Source: Microbacteriaceae bacterium (lineage in GTDB: Bacteria; Actinomycetota; Actinomycetes; Actinomycetales; Microbacteriaceae). Taken from it: a stretch of 64,000 nucleotides of DNA. The position numbers were made by a program, and so were the translations under genes. Location of the stretch: NCBI GenBank assembly GCA_004297935.1, contig SCRE01000015.1, forward strand, positions 39,598 to 103,597. The letters run 5' to 3'. The notes under the pieces are model-generated. The model searched no databases. It saw nothing but the letters and a program-made list of their open reading frames with translations, and was not told the DNA's origin. This document shows positions 1 through 9,213 of the stretch, in pieces. How positions within the stretch are numbered: position 1 is the first letter of the stretch; every line of letters starts with the position of its first letter.

Positions 1-1306
1 CCTGTTGTTCTCGATGCCGATCGCGACAGTGGCCCGCAGCACCACGCCGCTCGCCGACGCACTGTTCACGGCGGTCTCAGTCATCTGCGTCACCGGCCTG
101 TCGACGGTGGACATGGCGACGCACTGGTCCGGTTTCGGGCACGTTCTGGTGTACGTCGGCGTGCAGATCGGTGCCGTCGGCGTGCTGACACTCGCGTCCA
201 TTCTCGGCATGTTCATCTCGCGCCGGCTCGGGCTTCGCGCCAAACTGATCGCGGCGAGCGACAGCAACCCGTCACGCGTGCACGGCGGACCGGTGGCCGA
301 GGGGCAAGCGGTCCGGCTCGGAGAGATCGGCAATCTGCTGGTGACCGTCGCACTCAGCGTCGTCGTGATCGAGAGCGCAGTGGCGGTTGTCCTGTTTCCG
401 CGGATCTTGGCGCACGGTTTCCCGCTCGGCGAAGGCATCCTGAACAGCTTCTACTACTCGGCGATGGCGTTCACGAACACCGGGTTCGCGCCGAATGCCG
501 AGGGGCTCGCTCCGTTCGCGACCGACTATGTCTTTCTCGGCGCGCTGATGGTGGGCGTGTTCTGCGGAGCGATCGGTTTTCCGGTGATCTACGCGATAAT
601 GCAGAATCTGCGTCGCAGACGCGGCCATCGCCGCTGGTCGGTGCACGTGAAGCTGACGGTGGTAACGTTTGCGATCCTGTTCCTGGTCGGCGCCGTGATG
701 TACTACCTGCTCGAGCAGGACAACCCGAAGACATTCGGCGGGCTCAACCCCGGCGACGTGGTCTTCCAGTCGCTCTTCCTGTCCGCGATGACCCGATCGG
801 CCGGATTCTCCACATTCGACATGAGTCAGATGCACGGGTCGAGCCTGCTCATCACGGACATGTTGATGTTCATCGGCGGCGGCTCTGCGTCAACGGCGGG
901 CGGGATCAAGGTGACCACGCTCGCCGTGCTGTTCCTCGCGGCGTTCGCCGAGGCGCGCGGCGTCGAGCCGATGGAGGCGTTCCGGCGTCGCGTCCCCGTC
1001 GACGTCCTGCGCGTTGCGGTCAGCGTCGTGCTCTGGGGGGCGTCGATCGTCGCCGTCTCGAGCATTCTGGTGGTGCACATCACGAATGCGCCGCTGGACG
1101 ACGTGTTGTTCGACGTCATCAGCGCATTCGCGACCTGCGGCCTGTCCACGGGCGTGACCGAGCACGCGCCGGATGCGGCCGTGTACGTGCTGGCTGCCAC
1201 CATGTTCCTCGGGCGCGTTGGTACAGTGACACTCGCCGCTGCGCTTGCACAGCAGCATCGCCGTCAGCTGTACCAGCATCCAGAAGAGAGGCCGATCGTT
1301 GGTTGA
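1..1306 (+). CDS. TrkH/KtrB-family potassium transporter membrane subunit (5' partial)
   Basis: Pore-forming subunit of a K+ uptake system in the cytoplasmic membrane. The reading frame is open to the left edge, so the N-terminus lies outside the window; about 433 residues are visible. The selectivity-filter-like loops characteristic of this family are present: a VICVTGLSTVD segment near the visible start, TNTGFAP, TRSAGFSTFD and ATCGLSTGV, giving four repeats between hydrophobic helices as in KtrB/TrkH. The stop overlaps the start of the downstream TrkA-type gene, so the two form one operon and presumably one complex. Strong family match; the choice between KtrB and TrkH is less certain. Confidence 0.9.
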   Translation, partial: LLFSMPIATVARSTTPLADALFTAVSVICVTGLSTVDMATHWSGFGHVLVYVGVQIGAVGVLTLASILGMFISRRLGLRAKLIAASDSNPSRVHGGPVAEGQAVRLGEIGNLLVTVALSVVVIESAVAVVLFPRILAHGFPLGEGILNSFYYSAMAFTNTGFAPNAEGLAPFATDYVFLGALMVGVFCGAIGFPVIYAIMQNLRRRRGHRRWSVHVKLTVVTFAILFLVGAVMYYLLEQDNPKTFGGLNPGDVVFQSLFLSAMTRSAGFSTFDMSQMHGSSLLITDMLMFIGGGSASTAGGIKVTTLAVLFLAAFAEARGVEPMEAFRRRVPVDVLRVAVSVVLWGASIVAVSSILVVHITNAPLDDVLFDVISAFATCGLSTGVTEHAPDAAVYVLAATMFLGRVGTVTLAAALAQQHRRQLYQHPEERPIVG

Positions 1307-2000
1307 TCGCAGCAGGGTTGATCGCAGCAGAGTCGATCGAATGCGGCACGACGCGCCTGTTCTCGTGATCGGCCTGGGCCGGTTCGGCGCCGGCACGGCC
1401 GGCAAGCTGGCCCGGCTCGACCGCGAGGTGCTGGCCGTCGATGCAGACGCGCTGCTGGTGCAGAAGTGGGCGGATCGAGTCACCCACACGGTTCAGGCGG
1501 ATGCCCGCTCGATCGACGCACTGCGGCAGATCGGCGGGCAGGATTTCTCGGTCGCCGTCGTTGCTGTGGGCTCCTCGATCGAAGCCAGCGTGCTGATCAC
1601 CGCCAATCTGGTCGACCTGAAGATCCCGCAGATCTGGGCGAAGGCGATTTCGCAGTCTCATGGCAAGATCCTGGAGCGGATCGGCGCCAACCACGTGATC
1701 TACCCGGAGGCAGAGGCCGGCGAACGCGTCGCCCACCTCGTCTCGGGGCGGATGCTCGACTTCATCGAGTTCGATGACGACTTCGCCCTCGTGAAGATGT
1801 ATCCGCCGAAGGCGATCCGCGGTCGCGCGCTGTCGCAGACCGAGGTGCGCAGCAAATTCCGCATCACCGTCGTCGGTGTGAAATCGCCCGGCAAGCCGTT
1901 CACCTATGCCGCGGCCGACACCGTGTTGTCCGACCACGATCTCGTCATCGTCTCCGGTACAGAAGGCGATATCGAACGTTTCGCCTCGCTCGACGACTGA
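1299..2000 (+). CDS. TrkA/KtrA-family K+ uptake regulatory subunit
   Basis: Cytosolic nucleotide-binding gating subunit of the K+ transporter encoded just upstream. It shows an N-terminal Rossmann (RCK_N) domain with VLVIGLGRFGAGTAG and a C-terminal RCK_C-like domain (residues about 150-233). I chose the TTG at 1299 because AGAAGAGAGG lies 7 bases upstream and the start overlaps the stop of the channel gene by 8 bp. An ATG at 1341 is an alternative. The stretch between the two starts is a 15-bp tandem repeat encoding VDRSR units, which is not part of the normal fold, so either start gives a complete RCK protein (233 or 219 aa). Confidence 0.88.
   Translation: MVDRSRVDRSRVDRMRHDAPVLVIGLGRFGAGTAGKLARLDREVLAVDADALLVQKWADRVTHTVQADARSIDALRQIGGQDFSVAVVAVGSSIEASVLITANLVDLKIPQIWAKAISQSHGKILERIGANHVIYPEAEAGERVAHLVSGRMLDFIEFDDDFALVKMYPPKAIRGRALSQTEVRSKFRITVVGVKSPGKPFTYAAADTVLSDHDLVIVSGTEGDIERFASLDD
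1302..1339 (+). repeat. 15-bp tandem repeat at the trkA-like gene start
   Basis: The unit gttgatcgcagcag(g/a) occurs twice, followed by a partial third copy. If the TTG start is used it is translated as VDRSR repeats. Confidence 0.75.
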
Positions 2001-2046
2001 ATCCGGTGCGGCTTCGGCACCCGGGCGGCGGCGGCGCATGCCTGTC

Positions 2047-2721
2047 TCAGATGGACGGCTGGGATGTCGCAGACGGCTCCGCGACGCTGTGCGGACGGGT
2101 GATGCGATGGGCAACCAGCCGAGCATTCTTCCCGTGTGTCGCGGTGACGACCATGATGACCTTCGAGCCGGCGGCGAAGCTCGACCGGGTGGCCGGATGC
2201 GATGCCGTACCGAACACCGTCTTCGCCGTGATCACAACCGTCGCCGTGCGACCCTGCGCCGTGGTCACCTTCCAAGTGTCCGCTCCGATCGAATCGATCG
2301 CGGCATGAACGACGTGCCGCTTCGCCGCCGCAACGGTGCGGCCGCCACGAGCACCCGGCTTGGCGGTCGCGATCGAGTGCTGAGCCGCGGGGGCCGCGGC
2401 AGACGCATTCGCATTTCCTGTTACGGCCGCACTCACCCCCCACGCTGTTCCGGCGGAAACGATGAGTATCGCGACCACTGCGCCCGCGATGGTCCAACCG
2501 AGCCAGCGGGACCGCGTCGACGATGTACCCGACGGTGCCTGGGACGCCACGGCGGCCTGCTGCACGGGCGCCCGTTGCGCGGGCCGTTGCGCAGGCGTCT
2601 GCTGCACGGGCGTGAGCGGGAGAGTCGGATATTGCCCGGTCGGTTGCGCGTCGGCCGTGTGAGCGGATGTCGCGGCCGAACGATCCGGAGCCGAGGTGTC
2701 TTCTGTGTTCTCATCAGCCAT
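2047..2721 (-). CDS. Single-pass membrane protein with DUF5666-like extracytoplasmic domain
   Basis: A 224-aa protein of unknown function. The order is a Pro/Gln/Ala-rich cytoplasmic N-terminus (about 70 residues, with PVQQTPAQR-like segments), one transmembrane helix (WLGWTIAGAVVAILIVSAG), an Ala-rich linker, and a C-terminal beta-rich domain. That domain (GADTWKVTTAQGRTATVVIT, then a KVIMVVTAT strand) resembles DUF5666. The ATG at 2721 gives MADENTED and is preferred over an upstream ATG that would add an atypical MPCCANR segment. It is separated by 23 bp from the histidine kinase gene on the same strand and may be co-transcribed with it; a role in envelope sensing is only a guess. Confidence 0.72.
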   Translation of the reverse strand: MADENTEDTSAPDRSAATSAHTADAQPTGQYPTLPLTPVQQTPAQRPAQRAPVQQAAVASQAPSGTSSTRSRWLGWTIAGAVVAILIVSAGTAWGVSAAVTGNANASAAAPAAQHSIATAKPGARGGRTVAAAKRHVVHAAIDSIGADTWKVTTAQGRTATVVITAKTVFGTASHPATRSSFAAGSKVIMVVTATHGKNARLVAHRITRPHSVAEPSATSQPSI

Positions 2722-2744
2722 GCGATTAGCACAGCATGGCAAGA

Positions 2745-4136
2745 TCAGGCGTTCGACAGGCGATTGTTCGAGGAATGTAAAATCGGCAGTTCAATCCGAA
2801 AGCACGCGCCGCCCTCCGCCGCGGCACTCGCGGCGACGGTACCGCCGAGGTTGGCGACAAGCCGAGCGGCGATCGACAACCCCAATCCTGTGCCCACCGG
2901 GCGCACGCCGCGGTAGCGATCGTTCAGAACGCCGCGCTCGAACGCGACCTGGCGATCCTCCTCACTGAGTCCTGGTCCACTGTCACGCACCTCGAGTCGC
3001 GCGCTCCCCGCCTGCTCAGCGACGGCGATCACCACGATGCCGCCGACCGGGGTGACGCGCAGTGCGTTCTCGACGAGCCCGTCGATGATCTGGCGCACGC
3101 GCATCGCATCCGTTCGCACCACGATGCCGGCGTCCGGCGTCTCCACCCGCAAGTCGACTCCGACCTGGCGGCATCGGGCTCGCCACGCACCGGCGGCGGC
3201 ACCGACGAGGTCGAGCAGTTGCACGTCACCGAGTTCGATCCCGAAGTCATCGGCTTCCAGCCGCGCCAATTCGAGCAGGTCGGCCACAAACCGGTCGAGT
3301 CGAGCCGCTTCAGCAACCAACGTCTGGCCGACGGCAGCGGTCTCGTCTGCTTCGATGATCCCTTCGGCGAGCGCTTGTGCGTAGCCGCGCACCGCGGTGA
3401 GCGGTGTGCGAATTTCATGTGAGACCGCCATCAGGAACTCCCGCTGCCGGGCCTCGCTTGCCGCCAGTGCGGCGTCCAAACCGCCCAGTGCGCGGCTCAC
3501 GTCGTCGATCTCGGCGATGGTGTGCTCTTCAAGCGGAACACCACGCTGCCCGAGTGCCATCCGACGCGCCGATGCGGCCGTACGGACAAGCGGGCGCGCA
3601 ATACGCCGGGCGAGAAGCACCCCCGCGAGGATGCCGGCCAGTAGCCCGGCCACAAGAGCGAGCACCGTCCAGGGCACGAAACCCGCGCCGGCCGCACGAA
3701 TGTCGGCTATCGCACGCACGCCGACCACAGCACCGCCTCCGGGCCGCGGCACCGCCTCGACCACGACCGATTCCCCACCAGAATCACGGATGAGAGATAC
3801 TTTGCGTCCGGCGAGCACGCGTGTGGCATCCGCTCCGCTCACGAATCGCGCAGCGGCACCGGTTACGGCGCCATCGGGCGCGATCAGCGCGAAACGACCG
3901 CCGCCGGGATCGATCGTCCGCGCGTCGCGGGCCAGCACACGCGCAGTCACAAGCGGTTGCGTGCTCAACGTCACCACTTCGGCACGGAGCTGCGCGCGGG
4001 CGTCATTGACGATCGTGGCTTGGATCAACTGCACAGACACAAGAGCGCTGATCACGACGGAGATCAGCGCGACGGTGATCGTGACGAGCACGATGCGCCC
4101 GGTGAGCGAGCGCAACCAGGACGGCATCCGCCTCAC
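2745..4136 (-). CDS. HAMP-domain sensor histidine kinase
   Basis: Membrane sensor kinase of 463 aa that autophosphorylates on His and passes phosphate to the adjacent response regulator. Order: TM1 (about residues 12-38), extracytoplasmic sensor region (about 40-150), TM2 (about 155-178), HAMP (RRIARPLVRTAASARRMALG), dimerisation and phosphoacceptor box FLMAVSHEIRTPL near residue 240, then HATPase_c with N box LVENALRV, G1 DSGPGL and G2 GTGLGLSIAARL. The gene lies 1 bp downstream of the regulator, so they are one unit. The signal is not evident from sequence. Confidence 0.93.
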   Translation of the reverse strand: MRRMPSWLRSLTGRIVLVTITVALISVVISALVSVQLIQATIVNDARAQLRAEVVTLSTQPLVTARVLARDARTIDPGGGRFALIAPDGAVTGAAARFVSGADATRVLAGRKVSLIRDSGGESVVVEAVPRPGGGAVVGVRAIADIRAAGAGFVPWTVLALVAGLLAGILAGVLLARRIARPLVRTAASARRMALGQRGVPLEEHTIAEIDDVSRALGGLDAALAASEARQREFLMAVSHEIRTPLTAVRGYAQALAEGIIEADETAAVGQTLVAEAARLDRFVADLLELARLEADDFGIELGDVQLLDLVGAAAGAWRARCRQVGVDLRVETPDAGIVVRTDAMRVRQIIDGLVENALRVTPVGGIVVIAVAEQAGSARLEVRDSGPGLSEEDRQVAFERGVLNDRYRGVRPVGTGLGLSIAARLVANLGGTVAASAAAEGGACFRIELPILHSSNNRLSNA

Positions 4137-4137
4137 G

Positions 4138-4836
4138 TCAGGTCCTCGTCACGGATGCGACGTAGCCGACCCCGCGCATCGTGCGAATCGGACTGGCCGC
4201 CCCGAGTTTGACACGCAACTGCGCCACGTGCACATCGACGGTCCTGCTGCCGCTGTAGTCGGCGACGCCCCACACGAGCGAGAGCAGTTGCTCCCGCGTG
4301 AATACGCGCTCCGGCTGGGAAAGCAAGCGGTCGAGAAGGTCGAATTCGGTGGCGGTCAACTCGATCGGCGCTCCGTGTGCCGTGACGGTTCGACTGACCG
4401 GGTCGAGCGTCACCTGTCCGAGGCGACGAACGGGCGCGTCCCTCCCCGGCGCGCTGCGCCGAACGAGCCCCTTCACGCGCGCGACGAGTTCGCGCGGCGA
4501 GAACGGCTTCGTGACATAGTCATCCGCGCCGAGTTCCAGGCCGACGACACGATCGATCTCATCGTCGCGCGCGGTCACGAAGATCACCGGTGTCCAGTCG
4601 CCGTCCGCACGCAGCGCGCGGCACACCTCGATTCCGTCGAGATCGGGCAATCCGACGTCGAGGATGACCACCGCTGGACGCAACCGGCGAATCGCGGCAA
4701 GCCCGGCGTGACCACTCGCCTCGGCGTGCACGGTGAAGCCCGCGCGCTGCAAATACAGTCGCTGCAACTGCACGATCGCCGGCTCGTCTTCGACGATGAC
4801 GACCAGCCCCTTGTCTTCAGCCACGACATCATCCAA
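4138..4836 (-). CDS. OmpR/PhoB-family response regulator
   Basis: DNA-binding response regulator of 232 aa, cognate partner of the kinase gene 1 bp downstream. The receiver domain has the acidic pair in VIVEDEPAI, the phosphoacceptor Asp in VVILDVGLPDLDG and the conserved Lys in DDYVTKPFSPREL. The C-terminal winged helix carries TATEFDLLDRLLSQPERVFTRE-type sequence and ends with the usual IRTMRGVGYVA. No target site could be assigned. Confidence 0.94.
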   Translation of the reverse strand: MDDVVAEDKGLVVIVEDEPAIVQLQRLYLQRAGFTVHAEASGHAGLAAIRRLRPAVVILDVGLPDLDGIEVCRALRADGDWTPVIFVTARDDEIDRVVGLELGADDYVTKPFSPRELVARVKGLVRRSAPGRDAPVRRLGQVTLDPVSRTVTAHGAPIELTATEFDLLDRLLSQPERVFTREQLLSLVWGVADYSGSRTVDVHVAQLRVKLGAASPIRTMRGVGYVASVTRT

Positions 4837-4857
4837 CCCGCGGATGCCCTCCCGCGG

Positions 4858-5709
4858 CTATGAACCGGCTGCGAGTTCTCGTGCTCTGACCAGCGCAGCA
4901 TCCGTCGCCCGGTCGAACAGGCCCTTGAGATCTGCGGACTCGAGCACGGCAACCGCGCGCTCGGTCGTTCCCTTCGGGCTCGTCACCTGGATGCGCAGTT
5001 CGCGAGGCGTGCTCTCGGAGTGTGCGAGTAACTCGGACGCGCCAAGGAAGGTTCCATTGACCAATCGTGCCGCCTGCTCCGGGCTGAAACCCTTGTCGAT
5101 CGCGGTGGCCGTCAACTGTTCGATCAGGTAGAACACGTAGGCAGGGCCCGAACCGGAGATCGTGCTGAGAGCATCCAGTTGGTTCTCGGGCACCTCGATC
5201 ACTTCGCCGACCGTCTCGAACAGGGCACGTGCGAGCGCAAGATCCCCCTCACTCGAGCGGCTGCCGGCGCTGATTCCGGTCACCGCGCGCCCGACGATCG
5301 CCGGGGTGTTCGGCATCGAACGCACCACGACGACGGATGTCGGCAGCGCCGCCTCGAACGTCGCCGCCGTCACGCCGGCCGCCACGCTGATCACGAGCGC
5401 GCCGGGCGCGATGGCATCCGCGATCTCAGCGAGCAGGTCGGGAACCATCGCCGGCTTCACTGCGACGAGCACGATACCGGCCCCTTGGACCGCACGCCGA
5501 TTGGCCTGTGCGTCATCGGCGGTCGCGTACGCGGTCACCCCCGGCAGGCCGGCGAGCTCGGCCGCCTTCGCGGCGCTTCGGTTCGTCACGCGGATGCCGC
5601 CGTCGACCAGGGTCCCCGGCTTCAGCAGCCCGCTCAGAATGGCCTTGCCCATCGATCCGGCGCCGAGGATCGCAATTGTGGGCAAGCTCGCTGCGTGGTC
5701 AACACTCAT
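4858..5709 (-). CDS. proC: Pyrroline-5-carboxylate reductase
   Basis: Catalyses the last step of proline synthesis, reduction of 1-pyrroline-5-carboxylate with NAD(P)H, in the cytoplasm. The 283-aa protein begins with a Rossmann motif ILGAGSMGKAI and contains the family signature region (VVVRSMPNTPAIVGRAVTGIS) and the C-terminal dimerisation/substrate loop ISGSGPAYVFYLIE. Length and motif order are normal for the family. It is divergent from the alpha-galactosidase gene, with a 94-bp gap. Confidence 0.95.
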   Translation of the reverse strand: MSVDHAASLPTIAILGAGSMGKAILSGLLKPGTLVDGGIRVTNRSAAKAAELAGLPGVTAYATADDAQANRRAVQGAGIVLVAVKPAMVPDLLAEIADAIAPGALVISVAAGVTAATFEAALPTSVVVVRSMPNTPAIVGRAVTGISAGSRSSEGDLALARALFETVGEVIEVPENQLDALSTISGSGPAYVFYLIEQLTATAIDKGFSPEQAARLVNGTFLGASELLAHSESTPRELRIQVTSPKGTTERAVAVLESADLKGLFDRATDAALVRARELAAGS

Positions 5710-5760
5710 GCGATCAGCCTATTCACCGGACGGGTCGGCCCTGCGCGCATGCAATACATT

Positions 5761-5803
5761 TGTGCAGAGAGTATCTGTGCAGAGAACTACGGAGAGCTAC
5801 GGA
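5761..5803 (+). repeat. Short direct repeats in the alpha-galactosidase 5' leader
   Basis: tctgtgcagaga-type and ctacggag-type direct repeats sit just before the GTG start; GGAG within them (5791-5794) can act as ribosome binding site. Confidence 0.5.
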
Positions 5804-8182
5804 GTGACAACGCCGCTTGACCAGCCTGCGCTTGACCAGCCTGTGCCTGACCAGCCTGTGCTTGACCCTCCTGGCCTGGCCGTTGATTCGCCCGATCTTC
5901 TCGTGCATCTGCGCGCCGGCGGCGTCAGCGTTCTGTTGGATCTGCGCGGTGGGCTGCTGCCCGCGATCGTGCACTGGGGTGGCGAGCTGGGAGAGCTGAC
6001 CGCCGACGATGCGCTCGCGCTGACGATCGCCAATGTGGCGCCGTTGGTCAATAACGTCGTCGACGAACCGATACGACTCGCGCTGCTGCCTGAGCAGCAC
6101 ACCGGTTGGACCGGACGCCCCGGGCTGTCCGGCAGTCGCGCGGGCGGTGCGTGGTCGCCATGGTTCCGCACGACGTCACTCACGGTCGAACCGGCGAGCG
6201 CTGAGCCGCACACGCTACATGACACCGGGCTGCACGACGCGGCCCTGCACGACGCGACCCTACACGACGCGACGGCGGCGCACCAGGCTGACGCGCTGCA
6301 CGACTGTCCGCCTCAACGCGTGCGTTTCGTCAGTGTGGACGGCGGCGCACACCTGTCGATCGAGACGGCCGACGCCGTCGCGCAGCTGAGTTTGCGACTC
6401 GAATTGGAACTCGTGCCATCGGGCTTGCTCCGCACGCGGGCCACGATCACCAACGATGGCGATGACTATCAGTTGGAGGAGCTCTCCCTCGCGCTGCCGC
6501 TGCCCCCGCGCGCGCGGGAGATCCTCGATTTCGCCGGCCGGTGGAGCAAGGAGCGCGCGCCGCAGCGCCGCGAGCTCACCGTCGGCACGCACCTGCGCGA
6601 AGGACGCCACGGCCGCACCGGCGCGGACTCCGCGACTGTTCTCACCGTCGGAACACCCGGTTTCGGTTTCGCTGCCGGTGAGGTCTGGGGCTTGCACGTC
6701 GGTTTCAGCGGCAACCACCGGCACTATGCCGAGCGGTTGAGCACCGGCGATCAGGTGCTCGGCGGCGGCGAGCTGCTGCTACCCGGTGAGGTGTGCCTGC
6801 GCACAGGCGAAAGCTATACCGGGCCCTGGCTGTACGGCTCATACGGCGTCGGGCTCGACGAGCAGGCGCAGCGCTTCCACCGCTATCTGCGCGCCCGGCC
6901 GCAGCATCCGCATTCGCCGCGTCCGGTCACGCTCAACGTGTGGGAGGCCGTCTATTTCGACCACGACCTCGCCCGGCTGACCGCACTGGCCGACCGCGCC
7001 GCGACCCTCGGAGTCGAGCGTTTCGTGCTCGACGATGGGTGGTTCCGCCACCGCCGCAACGACAGGGCGGGGCTCGGCGACTGGTACGTCGACGAAACGG
7101 TGTGGCCGACCGGGCTCAGCCCGCTGGTCGACCATGTGCGCACCCTCGGCATGCAGTTCGGGCTGTGGTTCGAACCGGAGATGGTGAACTTCGATTCGGA
7201 TCTGGCCCGCGCGCATCCGGATTGGGTGATGCAGACCGGCGACCGCATCCCGGTGCCGTCACGTCACCAACAGGTGCTCAACTTGGGCCTTCCGGATGCG
7301 TTCGCCTACATTCTCGAACGGATGACCGCGATCCTCACCGAATACGACATCCCGTACATCAAATGGGACCACAACCGCGATCTCGTGGACGCCGGGACGA
7401 CTCCCGAGGGCGAACCCGGCGTGCACGCGCAGACGCTCGCCACCTACCACCTGATGGATGAGCTGAAGCGTCGCTTCCCGGGGCTCGAGATCGAATCGTG
7501 CTCGTCCGGCGGCGCGCGTGTCGATCTCGGCGTGCTCGAACGCACCGACCGGGTGTGGGTGTCCGACTGCATCGACCCGCTGGAACGGCAGCAGATGAAC
7601 CGCTGGAGTGCACAATTGCTGCCGGTGGAGCTGCTCGGTTCCCACGTTGCATCCGGTCGATCGCACACCACCGGGCGTGTGCACGACCTGGGCTTCCGCG
7701 CGGGAACCGCACTGTTCGGCCACTTCGGCATCGAGTGGGATCTGACGAAGGCCACTGACGTCGAATTCGCCCAGTTGGCTGAGTGGATCAGGTTGTACAA
7801 GGCGCAGCGGTCGTTGTTGCACTCCGGTGACCTCGTGCGGATGGATGAGAGTGATCCCGCACTGTGGATCAGTGGCGTCGTATCGGCGGACCGCTCGCAC
7901 GCGCTGTTCTCGCTGGCGTATCTCACTCTGCCTGTCGCGTTGCCGCTCGGCCGATTCACCCTCCGCGGTCTGGACCCCGATCGGCGCTATCTGGTGAAGC
8001 CGCTGACGATCGGCGGCACGTCACACGGCTATCGTGTGCCAGCCTGGTTCGAGGCTCTGGATGCCGCCGCTGCGCCACAGGGAACGGTGCTGTCAGGCCG
8101 GGCGCTGGCTTCCGTCGGGCTGCAGGCACCCGCCTCGTATCCGGAGCGGGTCTGGCTGCTGGAGCTGACCGCGGTCGACTGA
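5804..8182 (+). CDS. GH36 alpha-galactosidase
   Basis: Hydrolyses terminal alpha-galactosides such as melibiose and raffinose. The 792-aa protein has an N-terminal beta-sandwich, a (beta/alpha)8 catalytic domain and a C-terminal beta domain. The GH36 signatures are present: FVLDDGWFRHR, the nucleophile Asp in IKWDHNRD (about residue 521), ESCSSGGARVD, and the acid/base Asp in SDCIDPLERQQ (about residue 587). I chose GTG 5804 because GGAG lies about 10 bases upstream and a longer frame runs antisense through proC. Oddities are four LDQP-like 5-residue repeats directly after the start and four LHD-containing 5-residue repeats (residues about 138-157). No signal peptide, so it acts on imported sugar. 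It converges on the sugar ABC genes. Confidence 0.93.
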   Translation: MTTPLDQPALDQPVPDQPVLDPPGLAVDSPDLLVHLRAGGVSVLLDLRGGLLPAIVHWGGELGELTADDALALTIANVAPLVNNVVDEPIRLALLPEQHTGWTGRPGLSGSRAGGAWSPWFRTTSLTVEPASAEPHTLHDTGLHDAALHDATLHDATAAHQADALHDCPPQRVRFVSVDGGAHLSIETADAVAQLSLRLELELVPSGLLRTRATITNDGDDYQLEELSLALPLPPRAREILDFAGRWSKERAPQRRELTVGTHLREGRHGRTGADSATVLTVGTPGFGFAAGEVWGLHVGFSGNHRHYAERLSTGDQVLGGGELLLPGEVCLRTGESYTGPWLYGSYGVGLDEQAQRFHRYLRARPQHPHSPRPVTLNVWEAVYFDHDLARLTALADRAATLGVERFVLDDGWFRHRRNDRAGLGDWYVDETVWPTGLSPLVDHVRTLGMQFGLWFEPEMVNFDSDLARAHPDWVMQTGDRIPVPSRHQQVLNLGLPDAFAYILERMTAILTEYDIPYIKWDHNRDLVDAGTTPEGEPGVHAQTLATYHLMDELKRRFPGLEIESCSSGGARVDLGVLERTDRVWVSDCIDPLERQQMNRWSAQLLPVELLGSHVASGRSHTTGRVHDLGFRAGTALFGHFGIEWDLTKATDVEFAQLAEWIRLYKAQRSLLHSGDLVRMDESDPALWISGVVSADRSHALFSLAYLTLPVALPLGRFTLRGLDPDRRYLVKPLTIGGTSHGYRVPAWFEALDAAAAPQGTVLSGRALASVGLQAPASYPERVWLLELTAVD
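5816..5875 (+). repeat. Four 15-bp tandem repeats at the N-terminus of the alpha-galactosidase
   Basis: Units of the form cttgaccagcctgtg, in frame, encode LDQPA/LDQPV/PDQPV/LDPPG before the first domain of the enzyme. Confidence 0.8.
6215..6274 (+). repeat. Four 15-bp tandem repeats inside the GH36 beta-sandwich domain
   Basis: Units such as ctgcacgacgcgacc encode LHDTG, LHDAA, LHDAT, LHDAT; they look like a low-complexity loop expansion. Confidence 0.8.
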
Positions 8183-8235
8183 CGCAGCCCAAAGAGGCCG
8201 CGCACACCGCGCATTCGGACCTGAATACCCGCCGA

Positions 8236-9213
8236 CTACTTCACCGCGCCGGCGGTAAGTCCACGGACGAAGTATCGCTGCAAAGACAGGAACACGATCA
8301 GCGGAACAATGACCACGATGAACGACCCAGCTGCCACGAGATTCCATCCTTGGTTGTACTGACCGAGCAAACCGAGCAAACCCTGTTGGAGCACCGGATT
8401 GGCATTGCCGATGAAGATGTAGGCGACAAGGTAGTCGTTCCAGACCCACATGAACTGGAAGATCGCGAACGACGCAAGCGCCGGAATAGACATCGGGATC
8501 ACGAGACGCCAGAAGATCTGGAAATGCGAAGCCCCGTCGACACGTGCCGCTTCGATGAGGGCGTTGGGCAATGTCGACATGAAATTGCGCAGAATGAAAA
8601 TACACAATGGAAGCGCGAACGATGCGTGAACGATCCACGCTGCCGGAAAGGTGCCGGTGATCTGGATGCCGGTAAACGATGTGATGGCTTTGTAAACCTG
8701 CAGAACAGGAATCAGCGAAATCTGTACCGGCACGACGAGCAAGCCGATGATCATGGCAAAGTAGGCCTCTTTGCCACGGAACTCGAAGAATGTGAACGCG
8801 TATGCGGCGAATGCCGCGAACATCAAGGGCAGCACGGTGGCCGGAACTGCGACGGCGATACTGTTCAGGAATTCACTGCCCAGGCTCTGCCCGGTTCCAC
8901 TTCCCGAGCCCGAGAGGGCATCCGAGTAGTTAGCGATGGTCCACGGTGTCTTCGCGAGATTCGCGAACACGGTCCACCATCCTGTCGACTGAGCGTCGGT
9001 CGTGGTGCGGAAGCTGGTGACCAGTAGGCCGAACATCGGAAGAAGCCACAGCACGGCGACGACACCGAGAATCACGGTCAGGACCGGTCGGCGATTCCGT
9101 TCCGAACCGTGAGTCGAGACCGGTCGCGATTTCCGCGTCCGCCGTGCTTTTGCGGCAGTTGAGGCCTCAGCGGTGTCCGGAGTCGTGAGGTCAGGGGAAA
9201 GAATCTTGGTCAT
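8236..9213 (-). CDS. Carbohydrate ABC transporter permease, AglG/MalG type
   Basis: Inner-membrane permease of 325 aa for sugar import. After a charged N-terminus come about six transmembrane helices and the EAA loop contacting the ATPase (EAARVDGASHFQIFWRLVIP). The long loop between TM1 and TM2 and the overall pattern resemble alpha-glucoside permeases (AglG). It overlaps the upstream permease gene by 4 bp (ATGA), so translation is coupled. No ATPase gene is present nearby; a shared MsiK/MsmX-like ATPase encoded elsewhere is expected, as is common for such importers. Confidence 0.92.
   Translation of the reverse strand: MTKILSPDLTTPDTAEASTAAKARRTRKSRPVSTHGSERNRRPVLTVILGVVAVLWLLPMFGLLVTSFRTTTDAQSTGWWTVFANLAKTPWTIANYSDALSGSGSGTGQSLGSEFLNSIAVAVPATVLPLMFAAFAAYAFTFFEFRGKEAYFAMIIGLLVVPVQISLIPVLQVYKAITSFTGIQITGTFPAAWIVHASFALPLCIFILRNFMSTLPNALIEAARVDGASHFQIFWRLVIPMSIPALASFAIFQFMWVWNDYLVAYIFIGNANPVLQQGLLGLLGQYNQGWNLVAAGSFIVVIVPLIVFLSLQRYFVRGLTAGAVK

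Noticed and set aside
5162-5803. Long upstream extension of the alpha-galactosidase frame
   Set aside because: It runs antisense through proC and is not protein-like; GTG 5804 with its ribosome site is the proper start.
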